From Russula earlei (lineage: Eukaryota > Basidiomycota > Agaricomycetes > Russulales > Russulaceae): a DNA stretch of 17,300 nt. Below the pieces are notes generated by a model. That model searched no databases, was not told the DNA's origin, and worked only from the letters and a program-made list of their open reading frames with translations. Numbering within the stretch: position 1 is the stretch's first letter; each line of letters opens with the position of its first letter. Below are positions 1-8,325 of this stretch, in pieces. The position numbers and the translations under genes are program-made. The stretch spans positions 1 to 17,300 of the forward strand of contig JAGFNK010000970.1 of the NCBI GenBank assembly GCA_025769875.1. Reading direction: 5' to 3'.

Positions 1-564
1 TTCCCTTCATCCAGCCATCTCCTAGTTCTCGCAGTTCAGTCATAGTATCTGTTCCAGGAGCTACAGGTGTTACATAGGCAGGTGGGGGGGGTGTCGTTGT
101 TTCGTAATGGTACTGGGGCAAAGTTCTCATTGAGAAGTACCAAATTATTTGGTTGCTGAGGGATGGGTACGTCAAGTCGAGGAGGGATAGGAATGGGGTC
201 GGGAGAGGGGGAACGGACATGATAGGATGGGCTACGGACGATTGGGGAGTTAGTCCCTCTGATGGGGGAACGATTGCCGAGGCTCATAGTATGGTAGGTA
301 GAGTCTCTTCATGCCAGAGTTCTTGGGCTTGTGCTATCATTGCCACATGTCGCGCTGCACGTCGTACCAGGAGTTGAGTGTTGATAGTTGCGGCTGTGGA
401 AGGAGACGGTTCTCTGGAGATTGGTAGAGGGACGAGAGTTGGAGTGTATGGAGGAGTAGGGGACGAGGGTAATGGAGGAGGCAGTGGGTGAGTTAGTGTT
501 GGAGGACATGTCGGAGTGGAAAGGAAAGGGTGGTGGGGAGCGTTGGTTGGGAATGGTGATCTTT
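1..564 (-). pseudogene. Proline-rich coding-like tail after the chromodomain
   Basis: After a one-base frame change near 565, one minus-strand frame stays open to the window edge with a single stop (TGA 286-284), about 185 codons. It is rich in Pro, Ser and Thr, contains stretches such as RRAARHVAMIAQAQELW, and ends with TELRELGDGW at the edge. Another frame is also fairly open (722-309 and 287-36), so the coding frame is not certain. It could be an extension of Pol beyond the chromodomain or a separate 3' ORF. No known domain is recognised. Confidence 0.45.
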
Positions 565-589
565 TTATGTGTTGGGTGGTCCAGCCGTA

Positions 590-765
590 GCGGAGTAGAA
601 TTCCTTGAGAAGTTTGGGGGCGTTGAGGTCATGGTGGTCGACCCATGAGTCATCTGATGATGGGTAACCTTTCCAGTGTACAAGATATTGAAGTTTACAT
701 GTTCATCTGAACCTCCTGGCATCTAGAATGGCCTCGATCTCGTATTCTTCTTCGTTATCGATGAT
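590..765 (-). pseudogene. C-terminal chromodomain of gypsy Pol
   Basis: Frame-shifted relative to integrase, the segment shows YEIEAILDARR, LQYLVHWKGYP and DDSWVDHHDL in the order and spacing of a chromodomain. In chromoviruses this domain tethers integrase to modified histones and biases insertion towards heterochromatin. A TGA at 705-703 lies between the first strand and the LQYLVHWKG strand. It is most simply a mutated CGA. Confidence 0.85.
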
Positions 766-949
766 CGGAGGGGGTCGTGTGAATGGCGTGCCATATTCCT
801 CCATTTCTATATATGGTAGAAGTAGATTGATGTGGAAGACGTCGTGTATTTTCATGGATGATGGAAGTTGGAGTTGGTAAGCGACTTTAGAAATCTTCTT
901 TATGATAGGGAAGGGTCCATAACGTTTTGGGGTTAACTTGCAGTTTCCC

Positions 950-1910
950 TCGTGTCTTGAGGTTTTTGCCTTCTAGCCATACGAGAGTTCCTTCTTTCAT
1001 TTCTGGGTTGTCAGGTCTGGAGGGTTGTTGTTTACATTCTACAAGTTGTTGTGCATTGTATCTAGATTGTTCTAGTTCTTTGAGACGATCAGTCGAGGCA
1101 GGGATGTTATTGTCTTCAAGGTTTATATTGATTTGGGGTTTGAATCCCATGAGGAGTTCATATGGTGATCATCGTGATACTTTGTGTTTCCAAGAGTTGT
1201 GTGCATATTCTGTGATGGGAAGCATTTTTGCCCAGGAGTGTGGATGGGTCGTAGTCCAGGGTCTCAAATATTGTTCTAGCCAGGCGTTCATTCTTTCAGT
1301 TTGTCCATCGGTTTGAGGGTGGAATGCAGTGGACATGTTTTGTTTGATGCCTAGACTTTTGCATAACACTTTGGAGAAGTTTGATGTGAATCAAGGGTCT
1401 CTGTCAGATATGATTCTTTTAGGGACACCAAACCAGGGCACAAGGTGTTTCAGATACTCGTGTGCAACACCTGTTCCGTCGATCATTTTGTTACATGGAA
1501 TGAATTTGGTCACTTTAGAGCATCCTTGGTCGACAATGGTGAGGATACTGTTGAATCCTTCTGATTTTGGTAAATCAGTGATAAGGTTCATTGATACATA
1601 TTGAAAGGGGCCTTGTTCAACATGTGTGTTGAGTGGGAAGGTTGTGGCTTTCTTTCTTGGTAAATTGGTTTTGGATTCTTGGCATTTGGCACAGCTTTTC
1701 ACGTATTGTTCTACAAATTGTCGTAGTCTGGGTCCTTCATAGTGTTGTTTGACTAAGTCCCATGTATTGGCTATTCCGGGGTGTCCTGCAGGTGGGGCAT
1801 CGTGAAATTGTTGTAGGATTCCTTGTTGTTTGTCTAGTTTGTCGGGTAGGTAGATTTTTCGTATAAATATTTCAGGTGGGAGGAGGGTGGTTTTTTGTTC
1901 TTCTACCCCC
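950..1910 (-). pseudogene. Integrase part of Pol, one catalytic Asp replaced
   Basis: A zinc-binding HHCC module is seen as FHD, GHPG and CAKC (about 1810-1675). The catalytic core follows. The usual first acidic residue, in a motif of the type MDLI, reads MNLI here (AAC at 1588-1586), which would abolish strand transfer. The second Asp (ISDRDP) and the Glu (QTDGQTER) are present. A TGA directly after ISDRDP replaces a position that is Arg in relatives, and another TGA sits at 1171-1169. The C-terminal part continues to the frameshift at 947-949. Confidence 0.85.
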
Positions 1911-3851
1911 TTGTTAAGGTCTTTACGATGAGAAAGGGTGTCGGCAATTGTATTGGTGTGTCCTGGGATATGTTCCATGGTTAAATTGAAGTCTTGCATG
2001 TATTGCATCCACCTAGCTTGTCGTCCAGTTAATTTCTGCGGTTCTTTGAAATATGTAAGATTTTTGTGGTCTGTCCTTATTCAGACGGGTTTTTCTGCAC
2101 CTAGGAAGAATGGTCGGCCACTTTTGAGGCCAAAGATGACGGCAGCTAGTTCTTTATTGTGTGCATCATAATTTCTTTCCGCGTCTAGTAGTGTTCTTGA
2201 ATAGAATGCTATAGGATGGAGTCCATCTTTATGTTCTTGAGAAATGACTGCTCCTATGGCAAATCCCGATGCATCAGTGTCAAGGATGAATTATTTAGTC
2301 CAATCTGGAGTTCGAAGGACTGGGTAAGATACGCATGTGTCCTTTAGTGATTGGAACACTTGTTGTTCTTTGGGTGTCCATTCCCATTGTTTGTTCTTCT
2401 TTGTTAGGTCATTGAGTGGTCTGGCTTTAATTGAGAAGTCTGGGATAAAGTTGCGATAGAAGTTGCAGAATCCAAGGAAGCTTCGAACTTCTTTCAATGT
2501 TTTTGGTGTAGGCCAGTCTTCGATTCCTTTGACTTTCACTGGGTCCATAGTGATTTTTCCTTTGCCAATGATTACTCCCAGGTATTTGACCTTTCTTTTG
2601 TGGAATTGGCACTTTTCTGGTTTGAGATATAGGTCGTGTTGTCTCAATTTTGATAAGATGTGATTGACTTTAGATTTATGTTTCTTTTCATCATTTTCTG
2701 TAGTGATGATGATGTCATCCATATAAATTTTCAGCCATCCTTGAGCAAGTTCTTCTTGAAAGATGTCATCCATCATTGTTTGGAAGGTTGCTGGGGAGTT
2801 AGTTAATCCGCAAAACATTACTGTTGGCTCGAATAATTTATTGCTGGTCTTAAAGGCGGCCTTCCATTTGTCTCCTTCCTTGATTCTAATGTTATTGTAG
2901 CCCCATCTGATATCGGATTTAGTAAAGAGTTCTTTGCCTGCTAGGGCATTTATTAATTCTGGGATCAAGGGAAGTGGGTAAACATTGGGTATAGTCCACT
3001 TGTTTAGGTTTCTATAATCTTGTACCGGTCGAAATTTGCCATCTTTCTTTTTGATCAAAAAGAAGCCACTTGCGTATGGTGAGTTAGATCTTCTGATTCA
3101 CTTTAGCTGCAGATTTTGTTCAAGGAATTTTCCTTGTTCCTCTTTTTCTTTGGGCGAAAGAGGGTATACTCTGCAATTGATCGTTGTGGGGGTGTCAGGT
3201 CTAAGATCGATAGCATGATCCCATTTCCTTGGTCCAGGGAATCTTTCTGATTCCCATTCTTCAAAGACTTGGCCATAGGTGTGATATTGGAGAGGGACTA
3301 TTTGTTGCCAGGTCAGTTGCTTTGGTTGTATTTGGGATTCCGCTAATTGTTGGGCAATTGTAGTCTTTCGTAGTTGAGTTTGTATCCAAATTTCATCACC
3401 TTCCTCCCATTGGGCGATGTTTCTTATCCATTCTGGTGTTTCTTCGTCTCCAGATAAGACTATTCTTCCCATTATTGTTCCATTGGTCCAGTTGATTTTG
3501 GGGTTTGTTGATTCGAGGAAGGGGTATCCTAAGATTAGGTCATCTTGTCCAATGTCCACTATAAGGAACTGATGTTTGCTTTTTTGTCCTAGCAGCTTTA
3601 GCTCTAAATCTACTGCTTGAGTAATCTTTCCTAGGCAATTGGGAGTATTATCAACATTTTTCACTACTCTGGGTGTTGATAATCTTCATGTTCTCAGTTG
3701 GAGTTGTTTGGTTAATTCGGGAGATATGAAGCATTTGGTTGCTCCACTGTCGATTAACGCGATTTTCTTTTCAGCTTTTGAGGTTCCAACATATATAGTC
3801 AAGTTGACCTGCATTGACTTTTTTACAGTTTTATGTACATTGGTACCTAAG

Positions 3852-3889
3852 GCCCGAGCGATTGCCGATATGCTCAGGCATCCAAAAAA
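3852..3889 (-). promoter_or_regulatory. Gag-Pol -1 ribosomal frameshift signal
   Basis: The minus strand carries T_TTT_TTG in the gag frame at 3889-3883, a canonical X_XXY_YYZ heptamer. Three nucleotides later an 8-bp stem forms between GCCTGAGC (3879-3872) and GCTCGGGC (3859-3852) with one G-U pair and a 12-nt loop. A -1 slip puts ribosomes exactly in the frame that carries the protease DSG. The pol frame is closed upstream by TAA at 3931-3929 and gag closes at TGA 3876-3874. Only about 52 nt could host a shift, and the heptamer lies within it. The 3-nt spacer is shorter than the usual 5-9 nt. Confidence 0.72.
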
Positions 3890-5554
3890 TCCTTTTCTTT
3901 GTCGTCGTCGGCTTCTCCAGTCAGCATCTTAATGAATTCTTCTCTTTCTTCTTTGGAGAGGGCTTTGGCAGCCTTTGCAGCTTTGGCCGTTGCGCTTTCT
4001 TCGACGATCTTGACAACGTAGGATTCGGACGTAGTGGTGGTTACCTCCGCTGCATGTGCGCTTATTGTTTCACGTTTGGGTTTCGTGGGGCAGTCTCTGG
4101 CAAGGTATCCTTGTTTTGAACAATGGAAACATCTGCCTTTGGCGCGATGTTTTTCCTTGTCGGCTTCAGTGATCGCTTTGCGTGCTGCACCCGCGCTAGT
4201 ATCCATCGCGTTTGGGTCGCGGGGTGGCAGGCATGCGCGTGGTGCAGTGGCATTATTGGTGGTGCTGCCGCGTGTTCCCCAGGTGGAGAGGTGGGCCCAG
4301 GGGCGATTCAGATTTGCATTGCGATTGTGCGTATTAGCGTGATCAGTGAGGACCGCGCGTTTGCGCATCCAGATGCGATGTTGTTTCTGGGTGCCGGACA
4401 TCCATTCTTGGAAAGTGGTTGGGTCTTCCTGGCTGATGATTGCTTTGACCAATGGTTTGGGGAGGCCGCACGCGAATAGGCGCATGACCATTGGATCGTC
4501 CATGTGTAGAGATCCTCGTCGAGCTAGTAGTTCAAAGTTAGCTATATATTCATCTAAATTGTTGTCCTTCATTTTGAGTTCGCATAGCTGGTCTTGTGCG
4601 TGTTCGCATTCGGCATAATCAGTAAATGCTCACTTGAATTGTTGTTCCATGGCTTGCCAGGCAGTAAGGCCAAAGGGGATTTCTTCTGGATCAAGCATGA
4701 CTTTTTCAAGCCATTCATCCATCGCTTTGACCCAACCGTCGACACGAGGTCCTTCCATTAATGATAAGAAGTAGGCGCATTTCTTAATGGGGTTTTGAGC
4801 AATTTTGCTGTCAAAATTCATCCTCATGAAGCGTCGAAATGCAGTGAGGAATGCATGGGTGCGCACACAATCGCCATTGAAGGCCTTGGGTGGGATGCCT
4901 TCAAGTTTACCATTGTCGGAGGGGCACGTGTCTCGGTCGTACATGGCGTATGTGTCATAGTCATCGGGGTCTGGGCTCGGGGGTCGTCTCTCACATCCCT
5001 TGAAGCCTTGGAATAGGGATGGGCGTGGATACACCTGCACTGTTCCAGATGACGCGAGTTGTTGAGGTATCTGCGCTGGTGGTTCTTCTGGTTCATCAGC
5101 CACGACGAAAACTTGTGTTGTGGTTTGTGGTTCCTGTTCCATGGGTTCGGCAGGTGTGGGTCCAGGGGTTGGAGCACGAGACAGGTTCTTTGAGTTAGGG
5201 ATTGGTTCTCCTGATTTGATGAGTTGTACCTTTGAGGGGGTCAAAGGTCAGTCCGAGAGCCGGGCGTGCGACGCGGTAGGCCTTGAAGTAGTCCTCGCGG
5301 CGTCAAATTTCGAACCATATGCCGTAGAGGGTTCCAAGGCCTACTTTGGCCTTTCTGTAATAAGTGTAGTACCCAGTCCAGGGTACACTGTTTATTCCTA
5401 CTCTGAGGAAGTGAGCATTTTCTCTGAAGGCCTCGGGAACAAGTGCGTCGTCAAGGTCCGGGTTCAGTTTGAAGGGACACTTGAGTTTCTTTAGTCCCTC
5501 TTCTGTAGGTTTTCCTTGCCCTTTGAACCTCCAGTCTCTGGCCATGGAAGTCAT
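3874..5554 (-). pseudogene. gag: gypsy Gag (capsid and zinc knuckle), broken
   Basis: Structural protein of the gypsy particle. The ATG at 5554 follows the primer site by a 66-nt leader. The N-terminal part (5554 to ~5240) has a TGA at 5303-5305, then shifts frame at a five-base G run (plus strand 5236-5240). The rest runs in one frame from 5244 to the TGA at 3874-3876, with a further TGA at 4630-4632. About 560 codons in all. The stretch from ~4880 to ~4370 has the helical, Trp- and Leu-rich character of the retrotransposon Gag family. A zinc knuckle near 4130-4090 reads CFHCSKQGYLARDC. The expected His of the CCHC pattern is Tyr (TAC, codon 4107-4105), so metal binding is probably lost. The C-terminus is Ala/Lys/Glu-rich. 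It overlaps the start of pol in the -1 frame. Confidence 0.88.
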
Positions 5555-5620
5555 CTTTTAAAAATTGTTGTATTCAGGGGTGGATGCATGTGCACGCATT
5601 CGGGGTTGAGGGTTCGAGGG

Positions 5621-5632
5621 TAAGCTTGTTCT
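5621..5632 (-). other. Primer-binding site, self-priming type
   Basis: Minus-strand AGAACAAGCTTA begins 2 nt after the LTR end. It does not start with TGG, the complement of a tRNA CCA end, so an ordinary tRNA-primed site is not supported. It pairs perfectly over 12 bp with the predicted RNA 5' end at 5909-5898. Confidence 0.65.
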
Positions 5633-5897
5633 AATGTCACCGACTGGGGGCGGTGTCGCTGACAAATCGGTTCACATGCAAGACGAGCGTAGTGAGTTGA
5701 GCAAGACACTAAGTCTTCGCGAATTTTGGGGTTCTTGGAGATGATATTGCCAAGGCAAATATGTTCCGCAGAGAGGGAAAACTATGAATAAGCCTTTGTG
5801 TCGAGAAGACTTATGAGTAGAAGGGATTTCAGATGGATTGCTTGATGTCTTGCAAGCCTACAAGTCCTGAAGCTGGAAACCAGTGATATTTCACAGG

Positions 5898-5909
5898 AGA
5901 ACAAGCTTA
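5898..5909 (-). other. Predicted RNA 5' end able to act as self-primer
   Basis: The minus-strand 12-mer TAAGCTTGTTCT lies 33 bp after the TATA box. It is the exact reverse complement of the 12-mer at 5632-5621. In Tf1-type elements the first ~11 nt of the mRNA are cleaved off and prime minus-strand DNA synthesis. This segment is placed to do that. Confidence 0.65.
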
Positions 5910-5934
5910 GGGCTTGTCCTCATCGAATGGCAGT

Positions 5935-5942
5935 CTTATATA
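5935..5942 (-). promoter_or_regulatory. TATA box of the gypsy LTR
   Basis: TATATAAG on the minus strand inside the LTR. The segment complementary to the primer-binding site begins 33 bp downstream at 5909. That is where a TATA-directed RNA would start, so the two observations support each other. Confidence 0.7.
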
Positions 5943-6397
5943 CATGCAAAGTACTATATCAAATAGTATTCATGAGGTGGAAGCGAGGCAATCGAACTGG
6001 AACACGCAGGAAACGTCTGGTACATGCGAGGCTAGGGAAGAGTCATAAAACACGTGGGAAACTTGAGACATGTCCAGGTAGGCTTATCCAGTTGCCGGTC
6101 TGGTCCAATTTACCGGTCCTTGTGACACTTACCCTAGCTTCTCAATGGACCAAGTCGTACTAGGAAGGGTCTATTGGCCATAACCTGTTTAGCATAAAAC
6201 ACTTCAACTGCTGCAGGGATCCTTACTCATTACAACAGGAACCAGCCCGTTTCTTGAAACACACTTTACTACCAACTCAACTTCAGGCTTGAGAACTGAC
6301 ACAGCTAGGTACCGTGACACCTATGCATGTTCAAACCCAGCGCTAGGGATGGTAAAGACTGCAGGAAAAGACAAACAATAACTAATTTGAGTTTTTT

Positions 6398-6851
6398 TTA
6401 CATGTACAGTCCGTATTGTTTTCGGCATTTAGCGGCTTCACGTCCAACACTTTCCCCCTGCTGTGACGAAAGACTAGTATAATCTCTCGGACCGATCGAC
6501 CAAGCGCAACGCGTCCTTTTCGTGCCGGGGCCACGCATAAAACGGCGCCAAGACGACCGCGTTGCGCCCTCTGCGATCCGTAACAGAGTGTAGACGTAAA
6601 GGCAGCAGATCATCCTTCTGTCCCGTCCGTTGAATAACGGGTGTCCCTGCCGCAGACAGAAGGATCGGGATAATTGCGAGGAGAGCGAGACAGACGTGGT
6701 GCAAAGGTCCGAACCATCGGGCCTACAAAAATGCGCACGACCAGCTCAGTGGAACCGAGGGACCCGTGCTAGGGAAACGAAGGAACAAAACACACCAAAT
6801 AAAACACGACGACTTTGATATCGGACATAAAGTGGCCGACAAGCGCAGCAT
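6398..6851 (-). CDS. Possible small two-exon gene, unknown product
   Basis: A tentative model. ATG at 6851, exon 1 to 6796, a 73-bp intron 6795-6723 (GTGTGT donor, CACTGAGC branch-like sequence, TTTTTGTAG acceptor), then exon 2 open to TAA at 6398. The product would be about 130 residues, Arg/Ser/Cys-rich, with no domain or signal peptide I can recognise. A TATA box lies about 200 bp upstream at 7054-7047. Support is only structural: a plausible intron that converts two short frames into one. It could equally be chance in non-coding sequence. Confidence 0.22.
6612..6665. repeat. Nested inverted repeat (hairpin)
   Basis: Perfect 11-bp arms ATCCTTCTGTC (6612-6622) and GACAGAAGGAT (6655-6665). 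They enclose an inner CCGTT-GAAT-AACGG hairpin (6627-6640). No terminal target duplication is seen, so a MITE is not established. Confidence 0.7.
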
Positions 6852-7046
6852 CTATGGAGGAGGCTGTAGCGCGCCAGGTCGGGGCACGCGGAGTTCAGTG
6901 GGCTTGATCCGAGGGCGGGTACGAACAGAGAAGAACAGAGGGGAGCAAGCACCTCGCACGCAGTTGTTTGGCTTCTTGGCTTTTGCAGGCAGACTGATGT
7001 GAGAGGCACAAAAGAGAATCTTCTATTCCTGAGGGTAGAAGGACAG

Positions 7047-7054
7047 TTTATATA
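7047..7054 (-). promoter_or_regulatory. TATA-like box in the 6.9-7.1 kb region
   Basis: TATATAAA on the minus strand, upstream of the tentative small gene at 6851-6398 and just downstream of the broken ERG27-like pseudogene. No other promoter element is apparent. Confidence 0.35.
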
Positions 7055-7079
7055 CAGTGAGGCAGGAGGCATGATGAAA

Positions 7080-7157
7080 GGAATCTAGACTAAGAGATGA
7101 TGAAAGAAAGGGGGCATAGGAATCTAGACTAAGAGATGATGAAAGAAAGGGGGCATA
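7080..7157. repeat. 39-bp direct tandem duplication, two identical units
   Basis: Units 7080-7118 and 7119-7157 are identical, each starting GGAATCTAGACTAAGAG and ending GGGGGCATA. The following GGGAATA hints at the start of a third. On the minus strand each unit contains a pyrimidine tract followed by TCTTAG, resembling a splice acceptor. It lies where the 3' part of the ERG27-like gene should be. Confidence 0.9.
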
Positions 7158-7238
7158 GGGAATAACTCGAAGACGACGCGTCGCGGGTGCTACTTACAGT
7201 GCACGTGATTTCGTGCTCAGCCGGATCACATACCTTAC

Positions 7239-8325
7239 AAGGCCACCACGCCAGGATGCACGGTGAAGTGGCGAATCGGGCTTGACGGACCCGCGCGGCG
7301 AGAGAGTTCGGCACGAATCAAGTCCATCTGGAATTTCGTTCCCTCGTATGGCCGTGAGCTGTCCACAAGCTGCCAGTCGTCTGGGTCATAGACATCCGGG
7401 TCTGCGGCGTGCGAGGACATCCACACGACGCGACCGGGCCCTATCGGCGATGCCGCAAGCTTTGCTTCCAACTCTTGACACTAAGACACCACAGGCACGG
7501 ACGATGAGGGCATCGGATCCAGTAAGCCAGCCTTGATGTCATTGATGGGGGCGCCCACACGTACAGCGATCAAGGGGCGCGCACAAGAATGTAATGGGCC
7601 AAAGACGTTGCACTGCCACGCGCACCCGAGGCCGTCGTCGCTCATCAATGCGGTGTGCTGGACATCGTAGCTCGGGTTCGTCACGAGATCGAGCAAATCG
7701 AGTTCGAGAATGTTCTACTTGCCGGAGGAGTGGCCATGAGATGTTCAAGAACGGCGCGATGCCGGCGTTGCATACGAGGTGCGACACGTACGGGTACCTA
7801 TTATATCCCACATGCGCGTCAGCGACCCGCATCGGGCACGAGCTCTCCAAATTTTTAGAACGGAAAAGGACTCACGTGCGCGCCACCTCGTCCGCAAACG
7901 CGAGGGTGCTCTGCACCAATGCGAGGTCGAGCGTATGAATGGCCACGACGAGATTCGCGCGGAAGGCTGCCACGCGTTCGGCGGTATCGGTGGCCCCTCT
8001 CAAACGTGCCACGTCACTCTCGAAGAGCTCGAGCAACTGTGTGCGCGCGGCCTCTGCCCGCCGACGACTGCGACACGCCATGATGAGGGTCAGGCCTGCG
8101 CAGGGATATTCAATGCCCTGTTCGTCCACGCCCGAGTGTGGTAATACCGAGAGCGCATCGTCTGGGCTAGTTTGGCAAAACCGTAGAGGAGACGACGACA
8201 GATCCCGAAGCCTACTCCACTGTTCGTGTGGGGATCAGATGAGTGGTAAACCCAAGAGATGTTACGCACTTGTTTGCACCGGTTACGATGATTACTGGTC
8301 GCCCTTGTTCGCTCGCAGTAGGCAT
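7239..8325 (-). pseudogene. 3-keto-sterol reductase (ERG27-like SDR) pseudogene
   Basis: A relic of the ergosterol-pathway NADPH-dependent 3-keto-sterol reductase, which reduces the C3 ketone during C4 demethylation at the ER. Exon 1 (8325-8270) starts MPTASEQGRP. Splicing the 50-bp intron 8269-8220 restores the cofactor motif TGANNGVG. Exon 2 (8219-7876) carries LTLIMACRSRRRAEAART. The 78-bp intron 7875-7798 (GTGAGT, GCTGAC branch) joins to YPYVSHLVCNAG. Further on come SDDGLG, WQCNVFG, the catalytic Ser region VVWMSS, the YEGTK (YxxxK) pair and HPGVV. A third intron, 7564-7481 (GTACGT...TTAG), is tentative. Frame breaks occur near 8184-8192, 7711-7717 and ~7590. After HPGVV a GTAAGG donor-like site at 7238-7233 follows and roughly the last quarter to third of the usual protein is absent. 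All catalytic residues survive but the gene cannot be translated. Confidence 0.88.

Larger units (their letters stand above)
565..3889 (-). pseudogene. pol: gypsy Pol: protease, RT, RNase H, integrase, chromodomain; broken
   Basis: Copies element RNA to DNA and inserts it. The frame is continuous from the frameshift site through integrase apart from point stops. The protease active site is DSGATKC (DSG at 3751-3743), followed by ILGYPFL. RT spans roughly 3250-2330 with the catalytic YMDD at 2725-2714 intact. RNase H spans about 2290-2000 with TDAS, NKEL and RTDH supplying Asp, Glu and Asp. Integrase follows, then a chromodomain in a frame shifted by a 1-base change in the C run at 947-949. 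In-frame stops: TGA 3688-3686, TGA 3100-3098, TAA 2293-2291, TGA 2083-2081, TGA 1393-1391, TGA 1171-1169, TGA 705-703. It ends at TAA 567-565. The copy is inactive but recognisable from end to end. Confidence 0.93.
1..6319 (-). mobile_element. Ty3/gypsy chromovirus, decayed, 3' LTR outside window
   Basis: An LTR retrotransposon read on the minus strand with domain order Gag (zinc knuckle), protease, reverse transcriptase, RNase H, integrase, chromodomain. That order is diagnostic of Ty3/gypsy chromoviruses. The 5' LTR, primer-binding site, gag start and a gag-pol frameshift signal are all visible. The 3' LTR, polypurine tract and target duplication lie beyond position 1. The coding frame is interrupted by in-frame stops at 5303, 4630, 3686, 3098, 2291, 2081, 1391, 1169, 703 and 284 (lowest coordinate of each codon). 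It also changes frame near 5236-5240, 947-949 and ~565. Nine of the ten stops are TGA. The copy is therefore not autonomous. The self-priming arrangement places it near the Tf1/sushi branch, which is inference without a tree. Confidence 0.93.
5635..6319 (-). repeat. 5' LTR of the gypsy element
   Basis: Read on the minus strand the LTR starts TGTCACGG and ends CGGTGACA, so the termini form a TGTCAC/GTGACA inverted repeat. Length is 685 bp. U3 runs from 6319 to about 5910 and holds a TATATAAG box at 5942-5935. The predicted RNA start is near 5909, leaving about 275 bp of R plus U5. The end is fixed independently by the primer-binding site that starts 2 nt downstream, and the gag ATG lies 66 nt beyond that. 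The partner LTR is outside the window, so boundaries rest on termini and context rather than on comparing two copies. Confidence 0.8.

Noticed and set aside
4034..5016. Plus-strand ORFs at 4034-4342, 4123-4479 and 4795-5016
   Set aside because: They are antisense shadows of the gypsy gag, which has clear capsid and zinc-knuckle features on the minus strand.
284..5305. TGA read as a sense codon because TGA dominates the in-frame stops
   Set aside because: Nuclear reassignment of TGA is not known in basidiomycetes, expected residues are mostly Arg, the gag frame itself ends in TGA, and frameshifts and a catalytic change are also present. Decay is simpler.
6474..6704. Secretory-looking ORF (hydrophobic N-terminus) on the minus strand
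   Set aside because: It has only a TTG start, an upstream in-frame TAG and no ATG exon joining in that frame. A different frame fits the splice site at 6723 better.
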